Positions 43,292 to 52,510 are shown, numbered from the stretch's first letter. The stretch: 64,000 nt of DNA from Onthophagus taurus (GCF_036711975.1 NW_027248947.1:682001-746000); one strand, 5' to 3'. Notes: a model not told the origin generated them from the sequence alone. Program-made: numbers and translations.

Positions 43292-43630
43292 TTATAATGC
43301 GTCCGATAATAAGAAATTTAAACATAAATAACCACAATTACTTGTGTTATAGGTTTGATATTGATGGTGATTATATTTAATAATTACATTATTTCCAGCA
43401 CTCTTGAAATAGTTCACAATTTCTTTACTTGGTTTTAAATTACCAAAACTATCAAAATAAGTAATTATATTTCCCTTCTTAATATAGGCTGTCCAATGAG
43501 TGCCAGGCCCTTTCACACTATCCAAGTTTATAATACGTCTTTCATTATTATTAATACGTATAGGCAATTTATCTTGCATGAATATCCCTCTAAACTCTGG
43601 TATTCCCAATATTTTTACATAACGCATCAA
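43292..43630 (-). CDS. Adenain-type cysteine protease (copy 3)
   Basis: 112 residues, open. GTHWTAYI (His), ITYFDSFG (Asp), Gln near YQTYNTSN and SNCGYLCLNF (Cys) fit the adenovirus-protease/Ulp1 triad. Near-identical to 54,227-54,565; Tyr replaces His after NCG. Polinton proteases mature the capsid. The frame is open although neighbouring genes are broken. It is short for the fold, but all catalytic blocks are present. Confidence 0.85.
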   Translation of the reverse strand: MMRYVKILGIPEFRGIFMQDKLPIRINNNERRIINLDSVKGPGTHWTAYIKKGNIITYFDSFGNLKPSKEIVNYFKSAGNNVIIKYNHHQYQTYNTSNCGYLCLNFLLSDAL

Positions 43631-43641
43631 GTCAACGTTTG

Positions 43642-44085
43642 TTAGCGCTTTCTGCTGTTGTATGGTTTTTCTTGGCGTGTCTTTAAAAAAACACCTAATC
43701 CTTTTTTATATGGTTTTAAATATAGACCTTTACCTAAAGCTATTGATTCCATCGTTTGATTATGTCTTTGACTTTCCTTGAGGGCCGCTTGTGCTTGCTT
43801 CGCTTTATTGACAGCACTTATAACGGAAGCAGTGCTACCTGCTAAAGCTCCTAATGCACTTAAACCAGCAAAAATTGAAATGGGTGGAAGGATACCCCCG
43901 TTTTTCGGAATTGTAATAATTCTAGAACGAGGTTTCTTTTTGACAATACCTTTTACGGCACGTAAAGCTAACTTTGCAGCAGATTTCAAATCATTAGTGC
44001 TTGACTCTTTTAATTTTATTTTAGCATTTTTAACGGCTCTATTAAAAGAAATGGCTTTTCCACTTGCTCTTTTCTTCATGGTCAT
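43642..44085 (-). CDS. pX-like basic/membrane-active core protein (copy 3)
   Basis: 147 residues. A Lys-rich amphipathic N-terminus is followed by GGILPPISIFAGLSALGALA, a hydrophobic stretch, then a basic tail (GLYLKPYKKGLGVFLKTR). Gly-Gly-Ile-Leu-Pro before an Ala/Gly-rich hydrophobic run is reminiscent of adenovirus pX-type proteins; the functional match is inferred. Homologue at 53,778-54,215. It lies 11 bp upstream of the protease gene. Confidence 0.65.
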   Translation of the reverse strand: MTMKKRASGKAISFNRAVKNAKIKLKESSTNDLKSAAKLALRAVKGIVKKKPRSRIITIPKNGGILPPISIFAGLSALGALAGSTASVISAVNKAKQAQAALKESQRHNQTMESIALGKGLYLKPYKKGLGVFLKTRQEKPYNSRKR

Positions 44086-44204
44086 CCAATCACTTCAATG
44101 GTCAACAGACAAATGAATATTATATGTTCAAATTCAGACTTATATAGGAATCAGTTATATCATAAACATGAAAGTGATAAAACAATCTTACACATTAAAT
44201 ATTG

Positions 44205-44488
44205 TGTAATAAATTAATATAACAAGAGTTTAATTACTCACCAAAATATAACAACAAAAGGAAAATGTTAATAAACGAATGAGTAACAAAATAGCTAGCG
44301 AAAAGGACGAAGAAAATATAATTGCATGTAAAATGCGCACAAACGAAAAGCGGAAGAGATACTAGCGATGCTGCATCTCTTTTAAAGTAATGCGCGAAGA
44401 AGTTTGATAATGCGTAGGTGGGGGTGCGAATTACAGCGAATTACATTGCGAATTAAAAGTATTTTAAATAGTTTAGCGCGGACTAAAC
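44205..44488. mobile_element. 284-bp insert with 8-bp target duplication
   Basis: AAATATTG occurs at 44,197-44,204 and 44,489-44,496. The matching place in Polinton 2 (about 53,660) has one copy and no insert. The ends show no clear TIR. The 8-bp duplication would suit a hAT-type MITE, but the family is open. Confidence 0.65.
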
Positions 44489-44587
44489 AAATATTGATGA
44501 TATTGATAATCACTTCAATGGTCAACAGACAAATGAACATTATATATTCAAAATCAAACTTATATAAGAGTTAGTTATACAATAAAC

Positions 44588-45287
44588 ATGAAAGTGATAA
44601 AACAACCTTACACATTAAATGTTGATGATGTAACAATACAATTTAATACCTAGTAATAATCAATCACCTCAAAACAGAAAGCATAGTTATTTATTTCCAA
44701 ATAATCTACGTTGCATAATATCCGGACCTTCTAACTCTGGTAAAACAAATCTGATAATTAGCTTATTACAGGATCCTAATGGACTATCATTTCAAAATGT
44801 GTATGTGTATTCAAAGTCATTGTATCAAAGCAAATATGAATATTTGAGAAAATTGCTGCAGTCTATAAAAGGGTTAGGATATTATGAGTATAGCAGTAGT
44901 GATGACATGCATCCTTCCAAAGCGAATGAAGATTCGGTTTTTATATTTGATGATGTAGCATGCGATAAACAATCAATTATTCGTGATTATTTTTGTATGG
45001 GACGACATAAGGCAATAGATAGTTTTTATTTATGTCAGAGTTACACACATATTCCAAAGCATTTAATACGTTATAATGCAAACTTTTTAATACTTTTCAA
45101 ACAAGATGATCTAAATTTAAGACATATTTATAACGATCATGTAATATCCGATATGAAATTCAATGTCTTTAAGAAAATGTGTTCAATATGTTGGAAAGAT
45201 AGATTCGGATTTTTTGTAATCAGTAAGGAGGACGATATGAACAATGGTAGATATCGTAATGGGTTTCATTACTATATAAAACTATGA
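44588..45287 (+). pseudogene. Packaging ATPase (copy 3), frameshifted
   Basis: Starts MKVIKQPYTLNVDDVT, then a small insertion near 44,650 shifts the frame into a stop. Downstream, Walker A and the rest (FIFDDVACDKQS, YLCQSYTHIPKHLIR) are readable. The Ile codon before MHPSK is lost. Intact homologue at 52,869-53,564. The stop TGA overlaps the PLA2 start. Confidence 0.85.
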
Positions 45288-45655
45288 TTGTGTATGTTTC
45301 TATATCAGTCATGTTAGTTATACGAATAGGTGGAGAGCTGCATTTACCCGGCTATCAGTTCTGCGGACCTGGGACAAATCTCACGAAACGCTTAGCAAGT
45401 GGAGATCCTGGCATTAATGACCTTGATAGAGCATGTAAACGTCATGATTTAGCCTATACACAATACACAGATTTACACAATCGACATATAGCAGATAAAG
45501 TGTTAGCTGAAGAAGCATGGAAAAGAGTATTAGCGAAAGATTCCTCGATTGATGAAAAAGCTAACGCATGGTTTGTTACTAACGCGATGAAAGTAAAACA
45601 AAAGTTGGGTTTCGGATTGGAGAATCCGAAAAAGTATCGGTGTTTCAACCGATAA
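45284..45655 (+). CDS. Parvovirus-type phospholipase A2 (copy 3)
   Basis: 123 residues, open. Calcium-loop CGPGTN and active site DRACKRHDLAY. Short hydrophobic N-terminus. Its ATG overlaps the ATPase stop (ATGA). Near-identical to 52,501-52,872. It lies downstream of the dead ATPase. Confidence 0.85.
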   Translation: MIVYVSISVMLVIRIGGELHLPGYQFCGPGTNLTKRLASGDPGINDLDRACKRHDLAYTQYTDLHNRHIADKVLAEEAWKRVLAKDSSIDEKANAWFVTNAMKVKQKLGFGLENPKKYRCFNR

Positions 45656-45735
45656 ATGCGGTTGGTCGGATAAAACGGATCGGTTAAAACCGGTCGGATA
45701 AAACAGATCAGTTAAAGCCGACCTGTACAGTTCCT
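45641..45735. repeat. Short tandem ATCGGTTAAAACCGGTCGGATAAAAC-type repeats after PLA2 (copy 3)
   Basis: Three to four units of about 26 bp overlapping the PLA2 stop codon, each containing a GGTTAAAACC near-palindrome. Counterpart at 52,400-52,510; relatives at 13.55-14.0 kb. Confidence 0.7.
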
Positions 45736-45803
45736 AAAAAACATAAAACTCTACAGTAAGCTCATGCATTAGTCAGTAAGCGTTCATTCGTTGTACAGAA
45801 AAC

Positions 45804-46900
45804 ATGGACTCAAAACAATTAACACGAAAGCTTATTAAAACAAGAGAAAATGTTAGAAAGAAATTGGATAAATTAAAAGCAAGGAAACATAAATCTGAAC
45901 ATTTGCTTCAACAGCAATATAAAGCAGTAACAACCCCTTTAGAAAAAATAATTTCCACAATTAAACATCCTATTAAAGTTAAGAAGGGGGAGGAGGAGGA
46001 GGAGGAGGAGGAAGAGCTTAAATCGGAGGAAGTTAAAGAAGAATTTAAAACAATAATACCTACAAAGAAAAGAAGAGTATCAAAAGCAGTACAACAACAA
46101 CAACAAGCGCCTCAATCACCAACAATATCAATATTAAGCGATCACGATGACGACGTTTTTGCAACATCTCCATCACTACCACCGCAACCAACGCAAACAT
46201 CACCACCTGCAGCAGCAGCGACAGCAGCAGATGTATCTCCATTACCAGAAACTATGAATATTCCTGAAGAATCATTTTTCTTATACTTGGAACAATTTGC
46301 TGCCGATCCTACATTGAGGGTTATGTAAGAGATGATAACAATGAATTCGATTATAGCAACAAGGGAGTTCGTGTTAATATTTTAACTGATAAATATTACA
46401 TTGGAGATAGTGAAATATCCTTTAGTAGTAAAACGAATGATATAACCATTGCAAATAAAACTTATAAGGATACGAAAGGTCTGTATGAGCTAATTTTCAA
46501 AAGGGAGCCAGAACAATTTACTAGTGATGATCAAAAGAATTACGTTGAAATACTTAAAACAACAGCAGCATTAAACAAAAATCAGGATAAAAGCAAACAA
46601 ATTATGGGTGACAAGTCGGACAAGTACCGTCAAATAATTGCACCTGTTTTAAATGCAACGGAAGGAGTTGTACGACGGAGCAGAGTAAAAAGCGTTCCTG
46701 TTCGTATGAGAACTGGTGAAGGTCTCATGCAGCAGCACTACAATAATCAACGGTCAAATTTTATTTATTGGGATGATCCTAATGAATTAGTAAATAGATT
46801 AAAACTTTTAATAGCCTCTCAGCTTGCCGGTAATACGTCACATGGTAATGAAATTAATAGTATTATAGAAGAGTTACGAGAAGCTCATATAATTGTATAA
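45804..46900 (+). pseudogene. DUF8207-like structural protein (copy 3), frameshifted
   Basis: Same order as 51,216-52,331: Lys-rich N-terminus (MDSKQLTRKLIKTR), Glu-rich stretch (longer here), Pro/Gln-rich region, then EESFFLYLEQFA. A small deletion after this block (about 46,300) shifts the frame to a stop at 46,328. The C-terminal part, including QIIAPVLNATEGVVRRSRVK, is open from about 46,330 in another frame to 46,900. Confidence 0.82.
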
Positions 46901-46927
46901 ACCTACAATACATTCATCATTTTAGTT

Positions 46928-46965
46928 ATGACTATCCACAAGTTCGGACATCATATTCCTCAGTT
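46928..46965 (+). pseudogene. First codons of the integrase-side structural gene
   Basis: MTIHKFGHHI is recognisable, as at the start of 50,819-51,187, before homology ends near 46,965. It marks the breakpoint of copy 3. Confidence 0.7.
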
Positions 46966-48016
46966 CATATGGTTATACACTAGGTCACACTAGGTATTCA
47001 TGGCACACTAGGTTAAATATCCATATGATATGTGTGCATTTTTCAAAAAACCCTAATTATCTCCCAAATTATTAATGTTAGGTATAGGACATATGGGATA
47101 TAAAAGATGTAAAATGAGACACCGAAGACGACTAAGTAATAAAATATGGGGGGTGCCATTTAAAAAAATGAAGTTATGGTATTTTCAAATTTCGAAAAGT
47201 TAACGTGCCGTAGTAAAGTGTCCAAACGATCTAGACAGCCGTACTCGGCACCAAAATATACTCCATCATGTTGCTTACGCATGTTCTGAATCCTAAATTG
47301 ATGTCCCAAAAATCAAGTGTTCTCTGATTTTTTTAACAAATGTCTGCTGGAGCAGATTTTTCTAGAAAAATTCGAATAACTCGAGAAGGGCTGAATGAAA
47401 TTGCAAAAAGTAAAGTTATTCATAAACCTTGAAAACAGACAAATCCAAATATGTAAAAATATATAGGGTGTTCCATTTAAAAAAATAAAGTAGGTGGCGA
47501 CTTACGGTATAACCGGAAGTGCTAGAAATCTGAAAATATTTTAGTCGAAGAGAACGCAATTAATAATACCAAAATCTGAATTTTCAAATTTTTGTATTGG
47601 CCAGAACCTTGTAAAGTTCTAATGGACGGTCGTCGTGGATGACCCTGTATACATTGCTTTGTTTTGTATACATTTATATTTTTTCTCTTGACGGTGCTTT
47701 ATCTGTTTTATATTTTCTTTTATTACATGTAAAACATTTGTAAGCTGAATAAATGTTATTATTATTATTTATTATTATTAAAAAATGTTGGTTCATTCTT
47801 TCTCAGTGTCGGATATAATGTTACAAATAAACTGTTATTTTTATTCTTCAGAATAGGACCCAATGAGTCCGTTTTTGTTGTTGTTTCTTTTTATAATATT
47901 TCCACAAAATTATAGTTTCTTCTATATCCATTCTCAAATGTATCAACTGAATGTCAGGTGAAGTGTCACGTTATGCTTACGTACGCTTGTCATTTGAACA
48001 CCTTAACGCGTTAACG
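46966..48016. other. Non-coding stretch left of Polinton 2
   Basis: No ORF of interest. Near 47,460-47,650 sequence lies between TAGGGTGTTCCATTT and ACCCTGTATAC, possibly an old mariner-type or LINE remnant. 47,757-47,782 is a TTATTATT run of the kind ending many non-LTR elements. No firm call. Confidence 0.45.
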
Positions 48017-48022
48017 CGCGTT
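48017..48022. other. Target site duplication CGCGTT, left
   Basis: Six bases directly before the Polinton terminus AGTAGTGT. The same CGCGTT follows the right terminus at 59,964-59,969. Six bp is the standard Polinton duplication. Confidence 0.92.
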
Positions 48023-48070
48023 AGTAGTGTAAAAAGGCCGATTCTGGACAGGAAGTGATCCTGATCCTCC

Positions 48071-48120
48071 CTCGCGCATGCGCAGTGAAGCGGATATGAC
48101 GTCAGCGCATGCGCAGTACG
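48071..48120. promoter_or_regulatory. Cluster of NRF1-like and CRE-like sites in TIR
   Basis: Two GCGCATGCGC palindromes (about 48,074-48,083 and 48,105-48,114) flank TGACGTCA (48,097-48,104). These match consensus sites for NRF1 and CREB/ATF factors. The right TIR has the mirror image near 59,870-59,915. Promoter or replication function is inferred. Confidence 0.45.
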
Positions 48121-48129
48121 TGCATGTAA

Positions 48130-48455
48130 TGTTGCCTACCTCGTGGGGCGCCACCTAGCGGTAGATAGCGGAACTAACCACCTAGCGGTGGGTGGTGGAA
48201 CTAACGCCATGTTGGTTGGTTGCCTACTTCATGGGACGCCACCTAGCGGTGGGTGGTGGAACTAACGTCATGTTGGTTGCCTACTTCATGGGACGCCACC
48301 TAGCGGTGGGTGGTGGAACTAAGGTGGGTGGTGAAACTAACGCCATGTTGGTTGCCTACTTCATGGGACGCCACCTAGCGGTGGGTGGTGGAACTAACGC
48401 CATGTTGGTTGCCTACTTCATGGGACGCCACCTAGCGGTGGATGGTGGAACTTAG
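48130..48455. repeat. Tandem array of about 57-bp units in TIR
   Basis: About five units containing GTTGGTTGCCTACTTCATGG and GACGCCACCTAGCGGTGGGT. The frame through it is an artefact of the repeat. The right TIR has about seven units. Confidence 0.9.
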
Positions 48456-48984
48456 CGGTTTAGAGTTCCGTAGGGCGCGGTAAGGGGGTTGGGTGATAGA
48501 TGGCGCGCGTAAATTTAAAATTGGTGTCACCTAGCGGTGGAACGTTGAGTGATAAATGGCGCGCGTCTGGGCGTTCTAAATCAAAATCCCATAAGATTTA
48601 ACATAGGGGAGTCCGAAATCACATTTTATCCCTACCACTACCTCCTTTTGAGGTTCTGACCACGCCCACATTTTAAAGTCCCAAGAACCCTCTTTTTCCG
48701 GAAAATTTGAATGCTGCTATCTAACACCACGATGACGTCATCGTCGATACATGAGGACACAAAGCTTGGTGTTGCCTGATGGGCGGTAGACGAACGAAAT
48801 ATACATAATACTTACTTGTTATAGGAATTGAACTGATAGCTGCAAGGAGAAATCTAGAAACTTTAAAGTCAATAAACCACCGAAACCTTTCCAGTTTAAT
48901 GCAGTTGAACAGAACAAAAAATAAAAAAACAAAAATAAATATTAATTTATTAATTAAAACATAAATTTAATAATACAATTAGAT

Positions 48985-49180
48985 TAATAAACCTCCGCGA
49001 TACGTTTTGGTAAAAATACGAATAAACCATCCTACAAATCAACAACTGATGGCCATGTAGATGATGTAATCCGCTTCACAGACGTAAATCACATATAATT
49101 TATTCACTTCTAATTCAGATATGTTCTTCTTCGGGGCAAATTGATACTGCTCTATAACTGATTTAAACGTGACATACTAG
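48985..49180 (-). pseudogene. OB-like TIR gene, decayed (Polinton 2, left)
   Basis: Several frames carry SRLNQL, FAPKKNISEL, a Tyr-Val-Ile piece and FLPKRIAEVY, in the order of the family at 909-1256, with stops and frame breaks. The identical ruin is in the right TIR, so decay predates the last TIR homogenisation. Confidence 0.65.
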
Positions 49181-49533
49181 CTTGAGTTGCTTTATAACGT
49201 GAGCGAGCGGTGTGAGCAGTAGTAGAAGGTAACAACTGACTTCTATATGAAAATTTTAACCGTTTATACCATCGGGAACAACCTTGAAAAATGTTAGCAT
49301 GTGTGTTGCACAACAACAACAATAACTTAAACGTTTATACGTAATTAGACGAATATAAAGTTGTTATACAATGCAAATAATATATTATGCATTTTATTTT
49401 CTCGAATCTTCGCCGCACCTTGATTTATTGACAGTGTATGCAAATAGAAATGCAAATGAAAATAGAAATTTAAAATGCAATAAAATAAAGTTGACTATAA
49501 TACAATGTATGACGCGTTTTAACTGGAATAAAT

Positions 49534-49728
49534 ATGAAATCGGTTCGATTTAAGGAAGAGATTGAGATTTATGAAGTAGAGTGTGATGATGTACATAAAA
49601 GAGCAAGAAGTGGACGGGAATGGTTAGAGGCGGTAATTGATAGACAACGATTTCAAAGACGTATTAAGGAAATTGAACGAATTGTTGATAAAATATTGCG
49701 TGAAAAATTGTTAAAAATGAATGAATAA
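49534..49728 (+). CDS. PPP1R15/GADD34-like mini-protein (left TIR)
   Basis: 64 residues. PP1-docking RVxF-type motif SVRF at residues 3-6, followed by acidic/hydrophobic IEIYEVE. Then RSGREWLEAVIDRQRFQRRI (25-44), matching the conserved PPP1R15 core with its Trp (W30) and D-R-x-R-F-x-R-R-I block (36-44). In animals this core recruits PP1 to dephosphorylate eIF2-alpha and restores translation after stress; several DNA viruses carry similar short proteins against PKR-type shut-off. The match is by motif; activity is inferred. The right TIR encodes an identical product, while the OB-like gene in the same TIR is dead. An upstream 60-codon ORF (49,371-49,553) overlaps its start in another frame and looks spurious. 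Confidence 0.8.
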   Translation: MKSVRFKEEIEIYEVECDDVHKRARSGREWLEAVIDRQRFQRRIKEIERIVDKILREKLLKMNE

Positions 49729-49922
49729 ATAAAACTTAATAAAATATATATTGTTTTAATTACTTTAGTTTTAGTATACAGTTGTATAAAACCTATTGAT
49801 GCACAAAAGAACCGTTTAAACAAAACATATAATTTGAAGGTGGAGGAGATAAGTATACTACTAAAATAAGGGCCAGATAACATATTAAAAAGGTTGTTTT
49901 ATTTAAAAAAATCTAATTACTA

Positions 49923-50846
49923 CTACACAATATCTGATTTCTTAATCCAACTTCTTTCATCTATTCCAAACCACTTGACGTACATTCTGTTTCCTTTCCG
50001 TTTTAGAATCTTTTCAATCAACTGTATGTCAGGATAATGAGTCCGTTGTAATTCTTCAGTATAGAAAGCTCCTTTAATGTCATCACCTTTCAAATCTTGT
50101 AGTAAATACGTCACTGGATTACTATATTGAATCTTAACAATTTTAAAAACTTCATTGCTCCAGTTAGGAGTATACCCTTTGGTGAACACACCACGATGTT
50201 TAGATATTCTTACAAAGTCATTCAAATGAAATTTTGTGTGTAATGTTTGACTTTGATAATGTGTTTTTCTATTATAAACAGTACGCAATAGCTTTTCCTC
50301 ATCCGCCTCTATTGGTTTCATACCTGTAGTGGAATGCTTGCGGGTATTATATATTAATAAAATTTGCGGTAATAAATTTAACCATTTAAAAGATCCCTGA
50401 ACACTAAATTCTTTCCACATTAAACCTTTTAAAGTTCTATTTAAACGTTCAACGATAGATGCTTTTAACGAGCTAAACGTAGAGTAATGATTAATTTTTA
50501 ATTTACTCATAAGTGACATAAAATCTTTATTATAAAACTCTTTTCCTTGATCGGTTTGAAGGTTTTTTGGTACGTTTGCATCCTTTAAAATACTTTTCAT
50601 TGCTTTAGTAACATCTTTACCTGATTTAGTTTTTACCGGAACAGCCCATGCATATTTGCTAAAGACATCAATTACAACGAGTATATAACGATAACCACTA
50701 TTTTGTCGTGCATAAGGTATCATCTCTACTAAATCAGCCTGGTATAAATCATTTATCCCTTTAGTAAGTACATGTCTTCTTTTAAAATGTATTCGAGCAG
50801 GTTTATGAAGTTCTTCAGCTAATTTTCTTTTAATATCAGAGGACAT
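49923..50846 (-). CDS. Polinton integrase with chromodomain
   Basis: 307 residues, intact. Retroviral-type core: D38 (YQADLVEM), D99 (LQTDQGKEF), E133 (SIVERLNRTLK). An SH3-like region (FVRISKHRGVFTKGY) is followed by a C-terminal chromodomain (about 268-307, VKWFGIDERSWIKKSDIV). An N-terminal HHCC finger is not evident, so the start may be further upstream or lost. It inserts the element with a 6-bp duplication, as seen here. First gene after the left TIR; its 5' end overlaps the ORF of the neighbour, an operon-like packing. Confidence 0.93.
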   Translation of the reverse strand: MSSDIKRKLAEELHKPARIHFKRRHVLTKGINDLYQADLVEMIPYARQNSGYRYILVVIDVFSKYAWAVPVKTKSGKDVTKAMKSILKDANVPKNLQTDQGKEFYNKDFMSLMSKLKINHYSTFSSLKASIVERLNRTLKGLMWKEFSVQGSFKWLNLLPQILLIYNTRKHSTTGMKPIEADEEKLLRTVYNRKTHYQSQTLHTKFHLNDFVRISKHRGVFTKGYTPNWSNEVFKIVKIQYSNPVTYLLQDLKGDDIKGAFYTEELQRTHYPDIQLIEKILKRKGNRMYVKWFGIDERSWIKKSDIV

Positions 50847-51187
50847 GTTAGTACGATTTCTACAAACAGTGTATTAATCGTCGCAGTAGGAGATGGAATG
50901 AATTTTAATCTGTCACCTTTCTTCAATTTGATACCCTTCCCATTTGAGCTATCATAAATCCTATTGTTTACTATAAGAGTGGTGTCCGATGGCACAATGG
51001 TGATAGAGTAAATTTCTCCTGATTCAATAGGAAAAATATAATATCTGTTGAAATTACTCAGCGCATAACTATGTCCAGCTTTCGCACCAGTCAAAGTAAT
51101 ATTCAAATAAGAATAATATTTATGTTCTATTGAGGAGGAGGAAGAAGAAGAAGAAGAAATATGATGTCCGAACTTGTGGATAGTCAT
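50819..51187 (-). CDS. Small beta-rich protein, candidate minor virion component
   Basis: 122 residues from the Met of MTIHKFGHH; an upstream Met at 51,223 would overlap the preceding gene's end. A Ser run (nine Ser) is followed by beta-strand-like sequence (YSYLNITLTGAKAGHSYALS, YYIFPIESGEIYSITIV, LKKGDRLKFIPS). No named domain recognised. The position between a structural gene and integrase, and the single beta-domain size, would suit a spike or receptor-binding component, but that is speculation. Only the first codons survive in copy 3. Confidence 0.55.
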   Translation of the reverse strand: MTIHKFGHHISSSSSSSSSIEHKYYSYLNITLTGAKAGHSYALSNFNRYYIFPIESGEIYSITIVPSDTTLIVNNRIYDSSNGKGIKLKKGDRLKFIPSPTATINTLFVEIVLTCPLILKEN

Positions 51188-51215
51188 AACTAAAATGATA
51201 TAATGTATTGTAGGT

Positions 51216-52331
51216 TTATACAATTATATGAGCTTCTCGTAACTCTTCTATAATACTATTAATTTCATTACCATGTGACGTATTACCGGCAAGCTGAGAG
51301 GCTATTAAAAGTTTTAATCTATCTACTAATTCATTAGGATCATCCCAATAAATAAAATTTGACCGTTGATTATTGTACTGCTGCTGCATGAGACCTTCAC
51401 CAGTTCTCATACGAACAGGAACGCTTTTTACTCTAGTCCGTCGTACAACTCCTTCCGTTGTATTTAAAACAGGTGCAATTATTTGACGATACTTGTCCGA
51501 CTTGTCACCCATAATTTGTTTGCTTTTATCTTGATTTTTGTTTAATGCTGCTGTTGTTTTAAGTATTTCAACGTAATTCTTTTGATCATCACTGGTATAT
51601 TGTTCTGGTTCCCTCTTGAAGATTAGCTCATACAGACCTTTCGTACCCTTATAAGTTTTATTTGCAATGGTTATATCATTCGTTTTACTACTAAAGAATA
51701 TTTCACTATTTCCAATGGTATATTTATCAGTTAAAATATCAACATGAACTCCCTTGTTGCTGGAATCGAATTCATTGCTATCATCTCTTACATAGCCCTC
51801 AATGTAAGATCTTGTTAGAGGAGCAAATTGTTCCAAGTATAAGAAAAATGATTCTTCAGGAATATTCATAGTTTCTGGTAATGGAGATACATCTGCTGCT
51901 GTCGCTGCTGCTGCTGCAGGTGGTGATGTTTGCGTTGGTTGCGGTGGTGGTGATGGAGATGTTGCAAAAACATCTTCATCATCATCGCTTAATATTGATA
52001 TTGTTGGTGATTGAGGCGCTTGTTGTTGTCGATGAAGTTCTGGTAGACGTGATGCTTGCACTGCTTCTGATACTCTTCTTTTCTTTGTAGGTATTACTGT
52101 TTTAAATTCTTCTTCTTTAACTTCCTCCGATTTAAGCTCCTCCTCCTCCTTCTTAACTTTAATAGGATGTTTAATTGTGGAAATTATTTTTTCTAAAGGG
52201 GTTGTTACTGCTTTATATTGCTGTTGAAGCAAATGTTCAGATTTATGTTTCCTTGCTTTTAATGTATCCAATTTCTTTTTCACATTTGCTCTTGTTTTAA
52301 TAAGCTTTCGTGTTAATTGTTTTGAGTCCAT
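51216..52331 (-). CDS. DUF8207-like virion-associated protein
   Basis: 371 residues, intact. Lys-rich coiled N-terminus (KLIKTRANVKKKLDTLKARK), acidic segment, Pro/Gln/Ala-rich low-complexity middle (about 95-150), then EESFFLYLEQFA, YIEGYVRDDSNEFD, YKGTKGLYELIFKREPEQYT and DKYRQIIAPVL. The C-terminal half resembles the domain often labelled DUF8207 in arthropod Maverick proteins, by recollection only. Role unknown; likely structural or core. It shares orientation with integrase, PLA2 and ATPase. Confidence 0.65.
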   Translation of the reverse strand: MDSKQLTRKLIKTRANVKKKLDTLKARKHKSEHLLQQQYKAVTTPLEKIISTIKHPIKVKKEEEELKSEEVKEEEFKTVIPTKKRRVSEAVQASRLPELHRQQQAPQSPTISILSDDDEDVFATSPSPPPQPTQTSPPAAAAATAADVSPLPETMNIPEESFFLYLEQFAPLTRSYIEGYVRDDSNEFDSSNKGVHVDILTDKYTIGNSEIFFSSKTNDITIANKTYKGTKGLYELIFKREPEQYTSDDQKNYVEILKTTAALNKNQDKSKQIMGDKSDKYRQIIAPVLNTTEGVVRRTRVKSVPVRMRTGEGLMQQQYNNQRSNFIYWDDPNELVDRLKLLIASQLAGNTSHGNEINSIIEELREAHIIV

Positions 52332-52399
52332 GTTTTCTGTACAATGAATGAACGGTTACTGACTAATGCATGTGCTTACTGTAGAGTTTTATTGAAACT

Positions 52400-52510
52400 A
52401 TTCAGGCCGGTTTTAACCGATCCGTTTTATCCGATCGGTTTTAACCGATCTGTTTTATCCGACCGGTTTTAACCGATCTGTTTTATCCGACCAACCGCAT
52501 TTATCGGTTG
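52400..52510. repeat. Short tandem repeats between PLA2 and DUF8207-like genes
   Basis: Units of about 26 bp, CCGGTTTTAACCGATCTGTT then TTATCCGA, three to four copies, starting within the last PLA2 codons. Each has GGTTTTAACC self-complementarity, so the transcript could form stacked hairpins, perhaps a terminator or processing signal for the upstream gene. Confidence 0.7.

Larger units (their letters stand above)
35205..46965. mobile_element. Polinton copy 3, internal fragment, inverted relative to Polinton 2
   Basis: Carries capsid, penton, protease, pX-like (all minus), then ATPase, PLA2 and the DUF8207-like gene (plus): the mirror image of Polinton 2 from 51,150 to about 56,680. No termini, integrase or polymerase. 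Homology stops near 35,205 on the left. On the right it stops near 46,965, just after the first codons of the gene that follows in Polinton 2. Later insertions: MITE 36,629, DD41D element 37,142 with a nested DDE_1 element, and a 284-bp insert at 44,205. Confidence 0.85.
48023..49790. repeat. Polinton 2 left terminal inverted repeat
   Basis: 1,768 bp, inverted partner at 58,087-59,963. The length difference comes mainly from the number of tandem units at 48,130-48,455. The outer part is GC-rich with GCGCATGCGC and TGACGTCA sites; the inner part is AT-rich and holds the decayed OB-like gene and the intact 64-codon gene. Confidence 0.92.

Noticed and set aside
44799-45287. Short ATPase starting at an internal Met as a functional gene
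   Set aside because: It would lack the Walker A region; comparison with 52,869-53,564 shows a frameshifted full-length gene.
48192-48455. Open frame with a repeated VAYFMGRHLAVGGGTN-type product (also 59,422-59,793)
   Set aside because: It simply follows the 57-bp tandem repeat, whose length is a multiple of three; no promoter, start context or homologue.
49371-49553. 60-codon ORF upstream of the PPP1R15-like gene
   Set aside because: Overlaps that gene's start in another frame, AT-driven composition, no recognisable content.
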